A DNA stretch of 64,000 bases from UBA1731 sp045595285 (GCA_045595285.1 JAZOAC010000071.1:1-64000); one strand, 5' to 3'; counted from the stretch's first letter, positions 1 through 9,126 are shown. Notes: a model not told the origin generated them from the sequence alone. A program made the numbers and translations.

Positions 1-2
1 TT

Positions 3-80
3 CGTGCCGGGAGTATGGTTGGGTCGGTAGTGCCCACAGATTCGGGGCAGGCACTGAATACGAGTGGAAAGGAAGAATAG
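3..80 (+). CDS. possible 3' end of an upstream gene
   Basis: One frame is open from the window edge to a TAG at 78-80 and would encode a hydrophilic tail ending in SGKEE. Two other frames also run in from the edge (stops at 28-30 and about 107-109), so the choice of frame is a guess. Nothing recognisable is left to name. The stretch between here and the rseP promoter shows no other gene. Confidence 0.2.
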   Translation, partial: RAGSMVGSVVPTDSGQALNTSGKEE

Positions 81-166
81 AAAAATGGGTAAACTCCAGA
101 TCCCTTTGACAAGACATTCCGGTTGCGGCTGTGCAGAATAAGGAAAGCACGGGAGCGGTGCGTTTT

Positions 167-177
167 TATGATATAAT
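167..177 (+). promoter_or_regulatory. extended -10 promoter of the rseP operon
   Basis: TATGATATAAT is a TGn extended -10 with a perfect TATAAT at 172-177. The rseP ATG begins 9 bases after the hexamer, so transcription would start only a few bases before the start codon. No convincing -35 box or Shine-Dalgarno site lies between. Confidence 0.65.
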
Positions 178-186
178 ACCTCGCTT

Positions 187-1326
187 ATGGAGACATTATA
201 TACTGTTTTGGCGATAGTGGCATGTGTGCTGCTGTTTTCGGTTGCTATCTTCATTCATGAATTTGGCCATTTTCTTGCCGCTCGGTGGAGAGGATTGAGG
301 GTAGATGCTTTTTCCATCGGCTTCGGTCCGGTTTTGTGGAAAAAAACCATCAATGGAGTAGAATGGCGAATAAGTGCAATACCTTTCGGTGGATATGTGG
401 CTATTCCCGATGTCGATCCGGAAGGCACGGCGAAGGTTCAGGGGTCGAACGGGAAGCCTGACGTATCCTCCGGGAAGACGGCAACACCGCTGGACTCGAT
501 TATTGTTGCAGTGGCGGGTCCGTTGGGGAATGTAGTTCTTGCTGTGGTCCTTGCCCTGATTCTGGCGGTTGTTCCGGGCGTCAGGTTCGGCGAGATTACA
601 ACTGTCATCGGGGAAGTGCCCACGGAGGGTCCTGCGCACGATGCCGGTATGAAGGCGGGTGACAGGGTGATTTCCGTCGGAGGCGTTCCTGTGCGCACAT
701 GGACTGAGATGCAGACAGAGGTGCAGATATCCGGCGGCAAGCCGACAGAGTTCGTTGTGGAGCGTGGAGAAAGTGGGAAGGTCTCTTCGATGACCCTTAC
801 CGTTGTCCCCAAACGCCACGAGGCGAGCGGCGCATATTTCATCTATGCGCTTTCCACCACAAATCAGGTCAAGGCGGCGGCCTGGATGCCGGCGCGCAAT
901 CCCCTCAAGCAGCTTCAGTGGGACACGATGAGCATTGCGCGTGTGCTCAAGGCGCTTGTCACGCCGAAGGAGTCCAAGGCTGCGGCCCAGGCACTTGGCG
1001 GCCCGGTGATGATTGCGCAGGGGCTTTACACCCAGGTCCGAAAGGACATCTGGGATGCATTCGGATTTCTGCGGTTCCTCTGCATTAATCTGGCGATTCT
1101 GAATCTGCTTCCGATTCCGGTGCTTGACGGAAGCATAATCCTGTTCTCGTTCATAGAGCTGGTGACAAGGCGCAAGCTCAGCGGAAAATTCCTGAATCTC
1201 ATCACGAGGCTTTTCATGTATCTGCTGATTGCGGCAATGCTGTTTCTGGTGTATCGCGATTCTCTAAGGTCCTGGAGGCTGCATCGTGCGTCCAAGACCG
1301 CGGAATCGGCGGAGGCGGCGAAATGA
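187..1326 (+). CDS. rseP: RseP-type site-2 intramembrane zinc metalloprotease (M50B)
   Basis: This 379-residue integral membrane protease belongs to the family that cleaves anti-sigma factors and signal-peptide remnants within the inner membrane. The zinc site HEFGHFL (HExxH) lies in the first membrane helix near residue 25. A PDZ domain follows around residues 135-205 (GDRVISVGG). The second zinc-site segment NLLPIPVLDG (the usual N-x-x-P-x-x-x-L-D-G) is near residue 310, and a final helix follows. The order and length match the family. The ATG at 187 is the first Met and sits directly after an extended -10 promoter. The stop overlaps the next start by 4 bases (ATGA), so the two genes are probably translationally coupled. 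Confidence 0.93.
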   Translation: METLYTVLAIVACVLLFSVAIFIHEFGHFLAARWRGLRVDAFSIGFGPVLWKKTINGVEWRISAIPFGGYVAIPDVDPEGTAKVQGSNGKPDVSSGKTATPLDSIIVAVAGPLGNVVLAVVLALILAVVPGVRFGEITTVIGEVPTEGPAHDAGMKAGDRVISVGGVPVRTWTEMQTEVQISGGKPTEFVVERGESGKVSSMTLTVVPKRHEASGAYFIYALSTTNQVKAAAWMPARNPLKQLQWDTMSIARVLKALVTPKESKAAAQALGGPVMIAQGLYTQVRKDIWDAFGFLRFLCINLAILNLLPIPVLDGSIILFSFIELVTRRKLSGKFLNLITRLFMYLLIAAMLFLVYRDSLRSWRLHRASKTAESAEAAK

Positions 1327-2834
1327 AGCGGTTCTGCGAAAATCTTCCGGTCGCCCTGATTTTCCTGACGGTCGCAGGATTCTCATGGATATTCGGTGGC
1401 GCAAGCGGTCCGCACCTTATTCCGGTCATGCCGTGGCTTTGGGCGCTTGCGCTTGAAACCCTTCTGTTCTTTCCGCAACGGCATATGCATGAGAGCATTT
1501 CGGATGCACGCGCGAGAGTGTGGAAGGCGATGTCCCGAGATCCCATGGCCTACACGGCCATTGCATTTATGCTTGTGCTGACAATGCCGATTTTCAATCG
1601 GGGACTGTGCCCTGTATGCGACTATCCCATGATTCTTTCCGGTATTGACCCGGCTCCGCCCATTCCGTACTCTCCATTCTGCGTCAACGTACGAGAGCAT
1701 TTGGGAGTGATGATCTGGTTCATACCGGCATTGACTGCCATGTTGGCGGCACGCCATTCGCTGGTGCGGTCTGGGCGACGTGTGCTCGTACATCTTCTAG
1801 TGTGGAACGGTGCGGTGCTTGCATCTCTCGGTTTCCTCCAGCAGGCGACTGGAGCCAAGGCTCCGTTCTGGCTGGACATCCCGGATCCGGTGCATTTCTT
1901 CTCGTCATTCGGCTATCCGAACATGGCGGGAGCCTTCTTTGTGGCCCTGTTCGCAGTGTCGGCAGGCCTGTGGCAGGACAATGTGCGGCGTTATTTCAGG
2001 ACTGTGCACGAAAGAAAGACGGTGGAGGTGGAGTCCACTCCTGCCGAGCGGCTGTGTCCGCAGTGGATAAAGACCCATTACATGCTCATTCCCGTGGGGC
2101 TTACGTTCTTTGCCGCCCTTGCCACGCTTTCGCGCGCAGCGATCATGCTCGCGTTTTCGGTGCTTGGCTTCTGGTTTCTATATCTGTGCCTTTCGATGTT
2201 TACGCGCCATAAGAACATAAAACGTGTCAAACTACATCTGTGGATGATCGTCGGAGTCGTGTTTACGGTGGTTCTCGTGTCCGTTTTCGCGCCCAAGGAG
2301 TTTGCCGCCGAGGTGACTACTCTTTCCCCCGCATCCGTCGCAGACCGCATGACAGGCAAGGCACAGTACCACACGCGTGTCGCGACTGAGATATTCAAGG
2401 ACTATCCACTCTTTGGCGTAGGCGGATGGGGATACAAGCATTTCTGCCTCGAGTACATGACGGATGTGGAACGCAGGCAGTTGCAGAAGGTTGGAGGCGT
2501 GAATGTGCACAACGACTACCTTCAGATACTGTGCGAACACGGCATTGTGGGCGGATCGCTGCTTTTTGCCGTGGTGTTCATGCTTTTTCTTCCGTTGTTC
2601 GGACATTGGGGGCGAGCCATTAAGATCGCCCACTTTACCAAAAACAAGGATCTACCGCGTCCGACGGCGCTGTTCTGCGTTCCGGCGGTCGTCGTCGGTG
2701 TGCTGATCGCCGCCGTGGCGAATCTGATCCATGCATTTGGAGATTGCGTTTTCCGTTCGCCCGCCGTGCTCACGCAGTTTCTGCTGCTTCTGGCGGCGGT
2801 GGAAGGGTTTCTTTCGGACAGCGGGGAGGGATGA
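1323..2834 (+). CDS. O-antigen ligase / Wzy-like polymerase family membrane protein
   Basis: This 503-residue polytopic membrane protein carries the Wzy_C/WaaL-family signature near residues 355-410: the segment GVGGWGYKHF is followed by VHNDYLQ and CEHGIVGG. Members join or polymerise lipid-linked glycans on the periplasmic face of the inner membrane. Many hydrophobic segments flank a soluble loop, as expected for the fold. It overlaps rseP by 4 bases (ATGA) and is followed by a gene that overlaps its own stop. It probably works with the polysaccharide genes at 5457-10819, although it is transcribed with rseP. The sequence alone cannot distinguish ligase from polymerase. Confidence 0.8.
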   Translation: MKRFCENLPVALIFLTVAGFSWIFGGASGPHLIPVMPWLWALALETLLFFPQRHMHESISDARARVWKAMSRDPMAYTAIAFMLVLTMPIFNRGLCPVCDYPMILSGIDPAPPIPYSPFCVNVREHLGVMIWFIPALTAMLAARHSLVRSGRRVLVHLLVWNGAVLASLGFLQQATGAKAPFWLDIPDPVHFFSSFGYPNMAGAFFVALFAVSAGLWQDNVRRYFRTVHERKTVEVESTPAERLCPQWIKTHYMLIPVGLTFFAALATLSRAAIMLAFSVLGFWFLYLCLSMFTRHKNIKRVKLHLWMIVGVVFTVVLVSVFAPKEFAAEVTTLSPASVADRMTGKAQYHTRVATEIFKDYPLFGVGGWGYKHFCLEYMTDVERRQLQKVGGVNVHNDYLQILCEHGIVGGSLLFAVVFMLFLPLFGHWGRAIKIAHFTKNKDLPRPTALFCVPAVVVGVLIAAVANLIHAFGDCVFRSPAVLTQFLLLLAAVEGFLSDSGEG

Positions 2835-4141
2835 TGAGATCTTCCGTGAATGCAGGTGGCCGTCGCGATTTCTTCAGGCGTCTGGCGAAGCCTGAAGCTA
2901 CAGGCCCCATGACCATGCGCAAGGATGCGCACGGCGATGACGTGTCGCTGCTTGGGTTTGGAATGATGCGTCTTCCGACCGTTGACGGACATCACGCAAA
3001 CTCCTACAGCGGCGGCTCGAAGGCTGCGATAAACCGGGATGAGGTGTATGCCCAGGTCGATTACGCGATTGAGCATGGCGTGAACTATTTCGACACGTCG
3101 CCGGCGTACTGCCGAGGTGAATCCGAAGGAGTGACTGGCGATGCGCTCGCCCGCCATCCGCGCGAACGCTACAAGATTGCGACCAAACTTTCGAACTTCT
3201 CTCCGTCCCAGTATCCGATAGAGAAGTGCCGGGAGATGTTCGAGAAGTCGCTGAAACTGCTACGGACCGAGTTCATAGACTATTACCTCCTGCACGCCAT
3301 CGGCATGGGGGGCTTTGAGACGTTCATGAAGCGCCATGTGGAGAATGGCGCCATCGACTATTGTCTCAAGGAGCGCGATGCAGGACGGATAAGGAATCTC
3401 GGTTTCTCGTTCCACGGCGACAGGCGCGCCTGGGAATGGCTGATGGACAGGCATGACAGGTATCATTGGGACTTCGTCCAGATCCAGCTGAACTATGTGG
3501 ACTGGAAACATGCGTTTGAGACAAACGAGCGCAACCAGGACGCGGAGTTCCTCTACGCCGAATGCGCAAAGCGGAACATACCTGTCGTTGTGATGGAGCC
3601 TTTGCTTGGCGGCAGGCTTGCCAGATTCAACTATTCCCTTGCCGAGAAGCTCGTTCCGCTGGATCCCGAGGCCTCGCTCGCCAAATGGGCTCTCCGTTTC
3701 GCCGGACACTTCCCCAAGGTGATGACGGTACTCTCCGGAATGACGTACCGCGAACACCTTGAGGAGAACTGCGCAATATATTCGCCGTTCAAGCCTCTGT
3801 CCGAAAGGGAGCTTGCCGTGCTGGAGGAGGCGGCGAAGGCTTTCATCTCCGACAGCAGCGTTGCGTGCAACACATGCAACTACTGCATGCCGTGTCCGTA
3901 TGGACTGGACATCCCAGGCATATTCTCGCTCTACAACGCCGCGATGTCGAAGAAGGTTCCTGATGAGCAGGCGTTTCTCCGCGAATACGAGAGGACCATT
4001 CCGTATCTCCGCCGTGCGAACCACTGCACCGGGTGCGGGGTGTGCCTGTCGCACTGTCCGCAGTCCGTCGACATTCCCAGGGAAATGCGCAGGATCGATG
4101 AACTGATCGAGTCGCTCAAGGTAAAGGAGCTGTCTTCATGA
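2831..4141 (+). CDS. aldo/keto reductase with C-terminal [4Fe-4S] clusters
   Basis: This 436-residue protein combines an aldo/keto reductase barrel with a ferredoxin-like tail. The N-terminal part shows GFGMMRLP, the FDTSPAY segment with the catalytic Asp and Tyr region, and YYLLHAI. The C-terminal 90 residues carry two cysteine clusters, CNTCNYCMPC and CTGCGVCLSHC, each followed by a proline-rich turn typical of 4Fe-4S binding. The start RRDFFRRL looks like a twin-arginine motif, but no hydrophobic stretch follows, so export is doubtful. I chose ATG 2831 because GGGGAGGG precedes it and it overlaps the upstream stop; ATG 2834 is equally possible. Its substrate cannot be told from sequence. 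The next two genes suggest coupling to quinones. Confidence 0.85.
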   Translation: MMRSSVNAGGRRDFFRRLAKPEATGPMTMRKDAHGDDVSLLGFGMMRLPTVDGHHANSYSGGSKAAINRDEVYAQVDYAIEHGVNYFDTSPAYCRGESEGVTGDALARHPRERYKIATKLSNFSPSQYPIEKCREMFEKSLKLLRTEFIDYYLLHAIGMGGFETFMKRHVENGAIDYCLKERDAGRIRNLGFSFHGDRRAWEWLMDRHDRYHWDFVQIQLNYVDWKHAFETNERNQDAEFLYAECAKRNIPVVVMEPLLGGRLARFNYSLAEKLVPLDPEASLAKWALRFAGHFPKVMTVLSGMTYREHLEENCAIYSPFKPLSERELAVLEEAAKAFISDSSVACNTCNYCMPCPYGLDIPGIFSLYNAAMSKKVPDEQAFLREYERTIPYLRRANHCTGCGVCLSHCPQSVDIPREMRRIDELIESLKVKELSS

Positions 4142-4740
4142 AGCGCATTGTGATAAGGGGTTCTGTCCGTCGTGCGGTGAAGATTATTTTCGCCGCCGCC
4201 ATGCTTGCCGCGCTTGCGGCGTCGTTCTGCGGGGTCAGGGAATGCGCGGTCGCCGCCAGACTCCAGATCGTTCCGGCGGTGCTGGGATGCGGGGTATTGG
4301 CCATGGCTCTGTTCGCCGTCATGGCGGCGCTTTGGGGACGGCTCTACTGCGAGGTGGTGTGTCCGCTTGGCATCGTGCAGGATCTTCTGCGCTGGATCGC
4401 GCGGAAGAAGGTGCGCAGGGTCTGCTCCAGATTGCCTGAGACGAAGCGCCAAGTCATCGTGAAGTGGACGGTGTTTGTTCTCTTCATGGCGGTCGGCCTT
4501 GCCGGCTTTTCATTCATGTGGCTTGATCCGTATGGAATATTCGGACGCGGTGTCGCCTTGACCGGCGGCGTTTTCTTTGTCGTGCTGGCGCTTGCGCTTG
4601 TCGGCAGGGGGCGGTTCTGGTGCAACTGGATATGTCCGGTCGGAACGCTGCTCCAGGCTGTGTCCAGATTTTCGGTCTTCAAGGACAGGTTCGACAAGTG
4701 TGACCATTGTGAGGAGTGCCGCAAATGCATCGGAAAATGA
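4138..4740 (+). CDS. NapH-like membrane 4Fe-4S protein
   Basis: The 200-residue membrane protein has four to five hydrophobic helices and the two loop motifs of the NapH/CcoG family, GRLYCEVVCPLG near residue 70 and GRFWCNWICPVGT near residue 160. The family passes electrons between quinol and periplasmic or cytoplasmic Fe-S partners. It ends in CDHCEECRKC, a single cysteine set instead of the usual two ferredoxin clusters, so it is a shortened version. It overlaps the reductase upstream (ATGA) and the NapG-like gene downstream. The three genes probably form one redox module. Confidence 0.75.
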   Translation: MKRIVIRGSVRRAVKIIFAAAMLAALAASFCGVRECAVAARLQIVPAVLGCGVLAMALFAVMAALWGRLYCEVVCPLGIVQDLLRWIARKKVRRVCSRLPETKRQVIVKWTVFVLFMAVGLAGFSFMWLDPYGIFGRGVALTGGVFFVVLALALVGRGRFWCNWICPVGTLLQAVSRFSVFKDRFDKCDHCEECRKCIGK

Positions 4741-5390
4741 CCAGAAGGAACTTTCTCGAGGCCGGTGCGGCGACGGTTGCAGCCGGCAAGCTTGTTGACG
4801 GAGGGTTCGCCCCAGTCTCAAATCCCGGGGTTCCGCAAAGATCCACACCGATCGTTCCGGCGGGGGCGGTGGGTCTCGCCGCGTTTCGCGCGAGATGCGT
4901 AGGGTGTCAGCTGTGCGTTAAGTCGTGCCCCGAAAAGGTGCTGCGTCCTTCGCGTGATCCGAAACGGTTCCTTCTTCCGGAGATGGGGTTCGAACACGGG
5001 TATTGCCGCCCGGCCTGTTCGCGTTGCGCAGAGGTGTGTCCTGCGGGAGCCATAGCGAAGATTTCCCGTGAGGAGAAGCTGCATACGCATGTGGGCAGGG
5101 CTGTATGGCACAGGGAACGCTGCATCGCAGCCAAGACGGGTGCGGTCTGCACCTCGTGCGAACGTCATTGCCCGGTGAAGGCGATAGTTCTGGTGAAGGG
5201 CGTTCCGGTTGTGGATGCCGTGAAATGCATCGGCTGCGGAGCGTGCGAGAACCTGTGTCCGTCCAGACCCATGCCGGCCATTACGGTGGAAGGTTGTGCC
5301 TTGCATCGAACTGATAGGCCTGTTACCGCGCAGGAGGTTTCGTTCGAACGCATGCATCCGGGGATGAACCGCATGCGCGAACAGGTGTAG
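4725..5390 (+). CDS. NapG-like exported ferredoxin with Tat signal
   Basis: The protein begins MHRKMTRRNFLEAG, a clear twin-arginine signal, so it is probably exported folded with its clusters. Four cysteine sets follow in a NapG-like order, including CVGCQLCVKSCP, CSRCAEVCP, CTSCERHCP and CIGCGACENLCP, which could bind up to four 4Fe-4S clusters. NapG partners NapH in quinol oxidation. GAGGAG sits 8 bases before ATG 4725; a second in-frame ATG at 4737 overlaps the upstream stop. This is the last gene of the rseP operon, and about 60 bases separate it from the next gene. Confidence 0.78.
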   Translation: MHRKMTRRNFLEAGAATVAAGKLVDGGFAPVSNPGVPQRSTPIVPAGAVGLAAFRARCVGCQLCVKSCPEKVLRPSRDPKRFLLPEMGFEHGYCRPACSRCAEVCPAGAIAKISREEKLHTHVGRAVWHRERCIAAKTGAVCTSCERHCPVKAIVLVKGVPVVDAVKCIGCGACENLCPSRPMPAITVEGCALHRTDRPVTAQEVSFERMHPGMNRMREQV

Positions 5391-5411
5391 CCATGGTTGT
5401 ACGGCGTTATG

Positions 5412-5437
5412 GATGTACGACTGCGGTTCCGTACATC
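5412..5437. promoter_or_regulatory. 8-bp inverted repeat before the glycosyltransferase gene
   Basis: GATGTACG (5412-5419) and CGTACATC (5430-5437) form perfect arms around a 10-base loop, 19 bases before the likely start of the next gene. There is no T-tract, so a terminator is unlikely. An operator or a leader hairpin is possible. No promoter of the common window type was found here. Confidence 0.3.
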
Positions 5438-5456
5438 GTGATGGGGAGAGATGGAA

Positions 5457-7061
5457 ATGATTAGCGTCATCGTTCCTGTGTACAATGCTCCGCATCTGGA
5501 AGACACGATGCGTAGCATTCTGTCTCAGACCTATCGCGACATAGAGGTCATATGCGTGGATGACGGCTCTACTGATGGGTCGGGCAGGGAACTGGCCCGT
5601 TGGGCCGAAACCGATGGCAGAGTGCGTGTGCTTTCTCAGGCGAACGGTGGTTTGAGTGTTGCCCGCAATTCAGGGTTGGATGCGGCAAAAGGCGATTGGG
5701 TCGCATTTGTCGATGCAGGCGACATTCTTCGCGAAGATGCCTTGGAGGTTTTGCATGACGCTGCCGTGGAGGCGGAGGCGGATGTCTCTGTTTCCCGGAG
5801 TTTTGCAAAGGCTTCCACTGTCGCTGGCGTGATGCAGCGGTTGAATGCTTCCGCCAGAGCTTCTGGGATGACTTGCCATCAAAAACCGATAGAAGACATA
5901 TTGCGTTATCGATACGCTTTTTCAAGCGTCTGCAATAAGCTGTATCGCCGTGCCGCCATTGGCGATCTGAGGTTTCAGAAGGGGATATGTTTCGAGGATT
6001 GGCCGTTCGTCACAAAACTCTTTGGCATGATACGCCGGTTCGTTTTGGTAAAAGATCCGTTGTATGGTTATGTGATGTCGGCCGGGTCCATTACCCGCAG
6101 CGGGTTTTCAGTGGCGAAGGTGAAAGGATATGTGGCCGGAATAGAGAGCGTGAACGGATTCTACGCAAGCCAAGGAGCCGTTCCGCGTGCTGTTCTGCGC
6201 CGGTGTGGAATCGCGGCGAAGATGATGCTGAACAAGGTTTGGCATTCCCGTGCATCGCTTCCTGAATTGCAGTCTCTTGCACTTGCCGAGTTCTGGAGAC
6301 TGGTGCGGGAACGTAAGGTTCTCCTGAGGGATGTAGCGCTCAAGTCCGCTTTGCGGGCGTTTGCGATGTATAGGCCGGCTCTGACCATATGGATTGCCGC
6401 AACCTTGTTCTGGCTTTCGGCGACGGCTTTGTTCACGATGTGCTATCCCGTATGGATGCCAGACGTGGTGGTGCGGTACGGGCCTATGGCGGACGCATTT
6501 GCCGCCGGCGACTGGGAAATGGCCTTTCATCCTCGCTTTGGAGTCCTTTTCCAGGTGTTGACGGGGATTGTCCGCAAGGTCACCGCTTTTGACGGTCTCC
6601 AGTCCTGTCAATGTGTCGCGGCCGCGTTCTGGGCGTATTCGATCATTCCCCTGTGGGCTGTATCAAAAAAAGTGTTCGGACACAGAACGGCGCTGCTTTG
6701 TGCCGCATTTCTGCTGATTGCTCCGCGCCCGTTCGGGTTGGCTCTGGACGGTCTTCGCGACGACGGCCGGCTGCTGGCAATGCTTCTCTGTGCATATGGG
6801 TTCATTGACAGACGGTCGATATGGTTGGCGACGGGAGCCTTTATTCTGCTTACGCTGCGCATCGACAGTTATCTTATCGGTACGGTTCTGGTCGGGATAT
6901 GGATTCTTCGCGAGATTGCCAAAAGGGAGTGGCGTACGCTTCTTTTGCCGATAATGTCGTGGATGGCGGGAACCGCGGCGGTTGTGACAATGGTTCATCA
7001 CTACACGGGGCATTGGGTTCCGGCGATTCAGTACATCAAGTACCTCGGGAGGTGGCTGTGA
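5457..7061 (+). CDS. GT2 glycosyltransferase fused to N-terminal part of a GT-C membrane domain
   Basis: Residues 1-230 form a family 2 glycosyltransferase: MISVIVPVYNA, the nucleotide-binding CVDDGSTDGS, and FVDAGD in place of the more usual D-x-D-D. From about residue 305 the protein becomes hydrophobic, with several membrane helices and a GT-C-like loop (RYGPMADAF). It stops at 7061 after IKYLGRWL. The C-terminal half of such a domain continues in the next frame at 7058. ATG 5457 has GGGGAG 8 bases upstream; ATG 5451 is too close to it. Other genes nearby indicate a role in surface polysaccharide or lipid-linked glycan synthesis. The acceptor is unknown. Confidence 0.8.
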   Translation: MISVIVPVYNAPHLEDTMRSILSQTYRDIEVICVDDGSTDGSGRELARWAETDGRVRVLSQANGGLSVARNSGLDAAKGDWVAFVDAGDILREDALEVLHDAAVEAEADVSVSRSFAKASTVAGVMQRLNASARASGMTCHQKPIEDILRYRYAFSSVCNKLYRRAAIGDLRFQKGICFEDWPFVTKLFGMIRRFVLVKDPLYGYVMSAGSITRSGFSVAKVKGYVAGIESVNGFYASQGAVPRAVLRRCGIAAKMMLNKVWHSRASLPELQSLALAEFWRLVRERKVLLRDVALKSALRAFAMYRPALTIWIAATLFWLSATALFTMCYPVWMPDVVVRYGPMADAFAAGDWEMAFHPRFGVLFQVLTGIVRKVTAFDGLQSCQCVAAAFWAYSIIPLWAVSKKVFGHRTALLCAAFLLIAPRPFGLALDGLRDDGRLLAMLLCAYGFIDRRSIWLATGAFILLTLRIDSYLIGTVLVGIWILREIAKREWRTLLLPIMSWMAGTAAVVTMVHHYTGHWVPAIQYIKYLGRWL

Positions 7062-7711
7062 TCTGGACATTTCTTTTGGCAACCGCCGTCTCCGCATACA
7101 GAATTCGCCGAAAGATGTTTACGAAGGGCGAAGCTGTTCTTTGGGGGCTTTTTCTGGTCAATGTGGTCTTGGTTCAGCTGCAGCTGTATGTCGAGAACTG
7201 GCGATTCAAGGTGGACTTGCGCTACCTGAGTCCGGCGTTCGTGCTTCTGTGGGGAGTGTGCATATGGCCGGTCGCCGAATTGTGGAGGCGTTGCCGCAGG
7301 TTGGATTATGTATTGCTCGTGGCTTTTGCGGCGGCGTTTGGCGTAAATGCCTTTCGTGTGGTCAAGCACCATTTTGGAATGGGCAATCGCAGCCGTAAGA
7401 CTCTTGTGTCCGCCTGGGCGGCAAATGAGATAAGGAAGGATTGGGACGGTCCTCGTCAGGACGACAGGCTGCTTTGGTCTCCACGTGAGTACAATACGCG
7501 CGCGCGCCCTGTGATCAACTGCGCCTCTTCATACCGCAGCATAGCGTATCTTACCGGCGGCCGCATCTACTTTCCGGAGGTTGGCGGTGCCAACAAAGGC
7601 GACTACTGGCTGGTGGAAGGGGATGGGGCGTCGCCGAAGGATGCCAGGTTGGTGAGTGTTTTCTCGTTCAAGGACAGGCGTTTCCGCCTATACAGGGTCT
7701 CTGCGAAATGA
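7058..7711 (+). CDS. C-terminal half of a split GT-C-type membrane glycosyltransferase
   Basis: A GTG at 7058 overlaps the stop of the upstream gene by 4 bases (GTGA) and has GGGAGG a few bases upstream, so coupled translation is plausible. The 217 residues start with hydrophobic helices, contain the GT-C/ArnT-like RYLSPAF segment near residue 55, and end with a soluble domain without recognised motifs. On its own it lacks a nucleotide-sugar or DD-type catalytic loop, so it probably completes the membrane domain begun upstream. Alternatives are a programmed -1 shift, a natural gene split or a sequencing error in a once single ORF. Confidence 0.6.
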   Translation: MIWTFLLATAVSAYRIRRKMFTKGEAVLWGLFLVNVVLVQLQLYVENWRFKVDLRYLSPAFVLLWGVCIWPVAELWRRCRRLDYVLLVAFAAAFGVNAFRVVKHHFGMGNRSRKTLVSAWAANEIRKDWDGPRQDDRLLWSPREYNTRARPVINCASSYRSIAYLTGGRIYFPEVGGANKGDYWLVEGDGASPKDARLVSVFSFKDRRFRLYRVSAK

Positions 7712-9117
7712 AAGGCGGACTGATGCAAGGACGCGTAAGGGTAGCCTCTCTTGTCATTACCGACATGCTCTGTGTATTCTTCGCGTGGGCAGCAACGGTG
7801 GTGGCGTATTGGTGTCTGGGCTTCGGAGATTATGACCCGGCGGAATATGTCAGGTTCTGGCCTGTCGCATTGCTGTTTGTCGTTTTCAACATGCTCGTTC
7901 GCCTGTATCACGGGAATGTCGTGTATCCGTCTCTGCCGCTGGGGCCAGTGGAAGAGTTCCGGCGGTTGGTGGCAAGTTCGGTCACAGTGCATCTGATAGT
8001 CATGGCATTCCTGGGGTTTTCGCGCCAGCAGGAGGAGGTGTCAAGATTTGTGCTGATTGCGAGCGGCTTGCTTTTGGCGGGTTTGTCGCAGCCGTTCAGG
8101 GATGTCGCACGCTGGGCGATGAAAAGATTCGGCATTGGCTCCATTCCCTGTTTCATCGTCGGTTCAGGCGATCTTGCGCGGCAGATTGTGCAGGAGTGCG
8201 AGAACTCCGCCTTCTTGGGTTGCAGGGTTGTCGGTTCGTTTGATGATGGAGGGAAATCGATTCCCGGAGTCGAGCGGCTGGGTGGATTGCGTGATGTGGT
8301 GCGCATGGGTCGGGCGATGGATGTAAAACGGCTTCTGGCATGCTATGACGAACGACTGCTGAAGGAGCAATTGACCACCCTCGTCAGGCATTTTCAGTTC
8401 ATAGACTACTTCCCTACCCGAAGGGCATTCCCGGTCATCGGGTCAAGATTGGTTGCGGTCGGTGGTTTCGGCGGAATTGAACTTGTGAATCAGTCGTGCA
8501 TGAAAGCGCTTCGGTGGGAGAAGGTTGCCATGGATTTTCTTCTCTCTGTTGCGGCCATCTTTGTCTGCCTGCCGCTTTTCATTCTGATTCCCGTATTGAT
8601 AAAACTGACAAGCAGAGGTCCTGTGTTCTATCGTCACCATCGTCTTGGTAAAGATGGCCGTCCGATCAAAATATGGAAATTCCGTTCGATGTACATGGAT
8701 GCGGAGGAGCGTCTTGCGACGATTCTCGAGAACGATCCCGCGGCAAGAGCCGAATGGGAGGAGAACTTCAAGCTGAAGAACGACCCCCGGATAACGCCAT
8801 TCGGCCGTTTCCTGCGCAAGACGTCATTGGATGAGATTCCCCAGCTCTTCAATGTCTTTCTTGGCGAGATGGCTATTGTGGGTCCGCGGCCGATCGTGGA
8901 AGATGAGGTCAAGTATTATGGCGGCAGATACGAACTTTTCTCCAGAGTGAAGCCTGGGATCACCGGATTGTGGCAAGTCAGCGGCAGAAGCGACACCGGA
9001 TACGACCGTCGCGTTTCGTTGGACTGCTACTATGTCCTGAACTGGAATCCGTGGATGGACTTATGGGTGATCACGCGCACGGTATCCTGCGTCCTTCTTA
9101 TGCGAGGCGCCCACTGA
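7708..9117 (+). CDS. polyprenyl-phosphate sugar-1-phosphate transferase (WbaP/WcaJ type)
   Basis: This 469-residue initiating enzyme transfers a sugar-1-phosphate to undecaprenyl phosphate at the start of polysaccharide assembly. It has four N-terminal helices, a CoA-binding-like domain (FIVGSGDLARQIV near residue 150), one further helix near residue 280, and the conserved C-terminal catalytic domain. Catalytic motifs include KIWKFRSM, LRKTSLDEIPQLFNV, GPRPIV and VKPGITGLWQVSGR. Length and order match the long form of the family. It overlaps the upstream gene by ATGA. The sugar cannot be predicted. Confidence 0.92.
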   Translation: MKGGLMQGRVRVASLVITDMLCVFFAWAATVVAYWCLGFGDYDPAEYVRFWPVALLFVVFNMLVRLYHGNVVYPSLPLGPVEEFRRLVASSVTVHLIVMAFLGFSRQQEEVSRFVLIASGLLLAGLSQPFRDVARWAMKRFGIGSIPCFIVGSGDLARQIVQECENSAFLGCRVVGSFDDGGKSIPGVERLGGLRDVVRMGRAMDVKRLLACYDERLLKEQLTTLVRHFQFIDYFPTRRAFPVIGSRLVAVGGFGGIELVNQSCMKALRWEKVAMDFLLSVAAIFVCLPLFILIPVLIKLTSRGPVFYRHHRLGKDGRPIKIWKFRSMYMDAEERLATILENDPAARAEWEENFKLKNDPRITPFGRFLRKTSLDEIPQLFNVFLGEMAIVGPRPIVEDEVKYYGGRYELFSRVKPGITGLWQVSGRSDTGYDRRVSLDCYYVLNWNPWMDLWVITRTVSCVLLMRGAH

Positions 9118-9126
9118 TTCCGCGGT

